Origin: Caldilineaceae bacterium
GTDB lineage: Bacteria; Chloroflexota; Anaerolineae; Caldilineales; Caldilineaceae
Assembly: GCA_012032975.1 (NCBI GenBank)
Contig: JAAUPU010000132.1
Location: forward strand, 1-7,237
Length of the DNA stretch: 7,237 nt
Reading direction: 5' to 3'
Shown in pieces: positions 7,089 to 7,237 of this stretch. The notes under the pieces are model-generated. The model searched no databases. It saw only the letters and a list, made by a program, of their open reading frames with translations, and was not told the DNA's origin. Numbering within the stretch: position 1 is the stretch's first letter; every line of letters begins with the position of its first letter. The position numbers and the translations under genes were made by a program.

Positions 7089-7121
7089 AATCTTGCATTC
7101 GCTCTATTTTTTGAGCGAACG
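7089..7121 (-). repeat. Right terminal inverted repeat of the insertion sequence, containing a stem-loop
   Basis: Reverse complement partner of 5168-5200 (23 of 33 identical, ends CGTTCGCT and GCAAGATT). Unlike the left copy it also folds on itself: TTCGCTC (7098-7104) and GAGCGAA (7113-7119) form a perfect 7-bp stem around TATTTTTT. Confidence 0.78.
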
Positions 7122-7135
7122 CCCTGTAATCACCC

Positions 7136-7140
7136 GAGGA
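7136..7140 (+). promoter_or_regulatory. Ribosome binding site of the sulfatase gene
   Basis: GAGGA lies 5 bases before ATG 7146 and 14 bases after the right end of the insertion sequence, so translation signals survived the insertion. Confidence 0.7.
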
Positions 7141-7145
7141 AACTG

Positions 7146-7237
7146 ATGCCGAACCAACCCAACATCCTCTTCCTGATGACCGACCAGATGCAGGGCCGCG
7201 TCCTGAATCCGGACCATCTCTGCCGTACGCCGAACTT
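7146..7237 (+). CDS. Sulfatase (alkaline-phosphatase superfamily), N-terminal fragment cut by the window end
   Basis: Only 30 codons are present. PNILFLMTDQ (residues 5-14) is the signature first strand and metal-site loop of sulfatases (PF00884), in which the Asp of TDQ binds the catalytic calcium. RTPN at the edge is the usual start of the TPNLDRLA segment. Members hydrolyse sulfate esters, or phosphate or phosphonate esters in some branches. The catalytic Cys/Ser motif (C/S-x-P-x-R) lies beyond the window, so activity class and need for formylglycine cannot be judged. No signal peptide is seen at this start, so the protein would be cytoplasmic unless the start is different. The gene begins 24 bases after the insertion sequence, which has probably displaced its native promoter. 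Confidence 0.8.
   Translation, partial: MPNQPNILFLMTDQMQGRVLNPDHLCRTPN

Larger units (their letters stand above)
5168..7121 (+). mobile_element. Complete IS1634-type insertion sequence, about 1954 bp
   Basis: The element is bounded by 33-base imperfect inverted repeats and holds one intact transposase gene with 50 bases before it and 164 after. The length fits IS1634-type elements. I could not see a clear target-site duplication: the left flank ends ACTCGA and the right flank begins CCCTGT. The exact ends could therefore be off by a few bases, or the duplication has been lost or altered. The intact gene suggests a recent or still mobile copy. Confidence 0.8.

Overview
The window looks like a piece of a GC-rich, probably Chloroflexota (Anaerolineae/Caldilineae-like) genome or metagenome bin. 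This is inferred from family style and not proven: a secreted protein of the 'FTYQGTL...GSYDFQF' type, an ArsR regulator carrying a C-terminal DUF2087, a stand-alone SUMF1/FGE-fold protein with a 'GDPRPG' lead-in, and an IS1634-type transposase with an N-terminal DUF4277.

Layout, left to right. (1) 17-1133 (+): a lactonase-family seven-bladed beta-propeller protein, interrupted by three single-base indels. (2) 1177-1215: a perfect 16-bp hairpin between convergent genes. (3) 3483 down to 1247 (-): a two-gene operon, SUMF1-domain protein then ArsR-DUF2087 regulator, joined by a 4-base ATGA overlap. It has a strong sigma70-type promoter (TTGACA, 17 nt, TATTAT) whose expected start point falls in a 26-bp near-palindrome, a good candidate operator for the regulator. 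(4) 3816-5109 (+): a secreted repeat-containing surface protein with a clear signal peptide and Shine-Dalgarno, broken by five single-base indels. Three of these compensate one another, so the raw reading frame stays open but is garbled for about 30 codons. (5) 5137-5163: three perfect tandem copies of a 9-mer after a T8 run. (6) 5168-7121: a complete IS1634-type insertion sequence, with an intact 579-residue transposase and 33-bp imperfect terminal inverted repeats (23/33 identical). (7) 7146 to the window end (+): the first 30 codons of a sulfatase, whose ribosome binding site lies only 14 bases past the right end of the insertion sequence.

How the parts may work together: the one unit with evident regulatory logic is the SUMF1-ArsR operon, which looks autoregulated. 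The insertion sequence has separated the sulfatase from whatever lay upstream of it. Eight single-base indels sit in two genes (about 2.4 kb), while about 4 kb of other coding sequence has none. They could be assembly errors or early gene decay, and the sequence alone does not settle which. I see no CRISPR array, tRNA, rRNA or recognised defence system, and nothing that clearly amounts to a new biological system.
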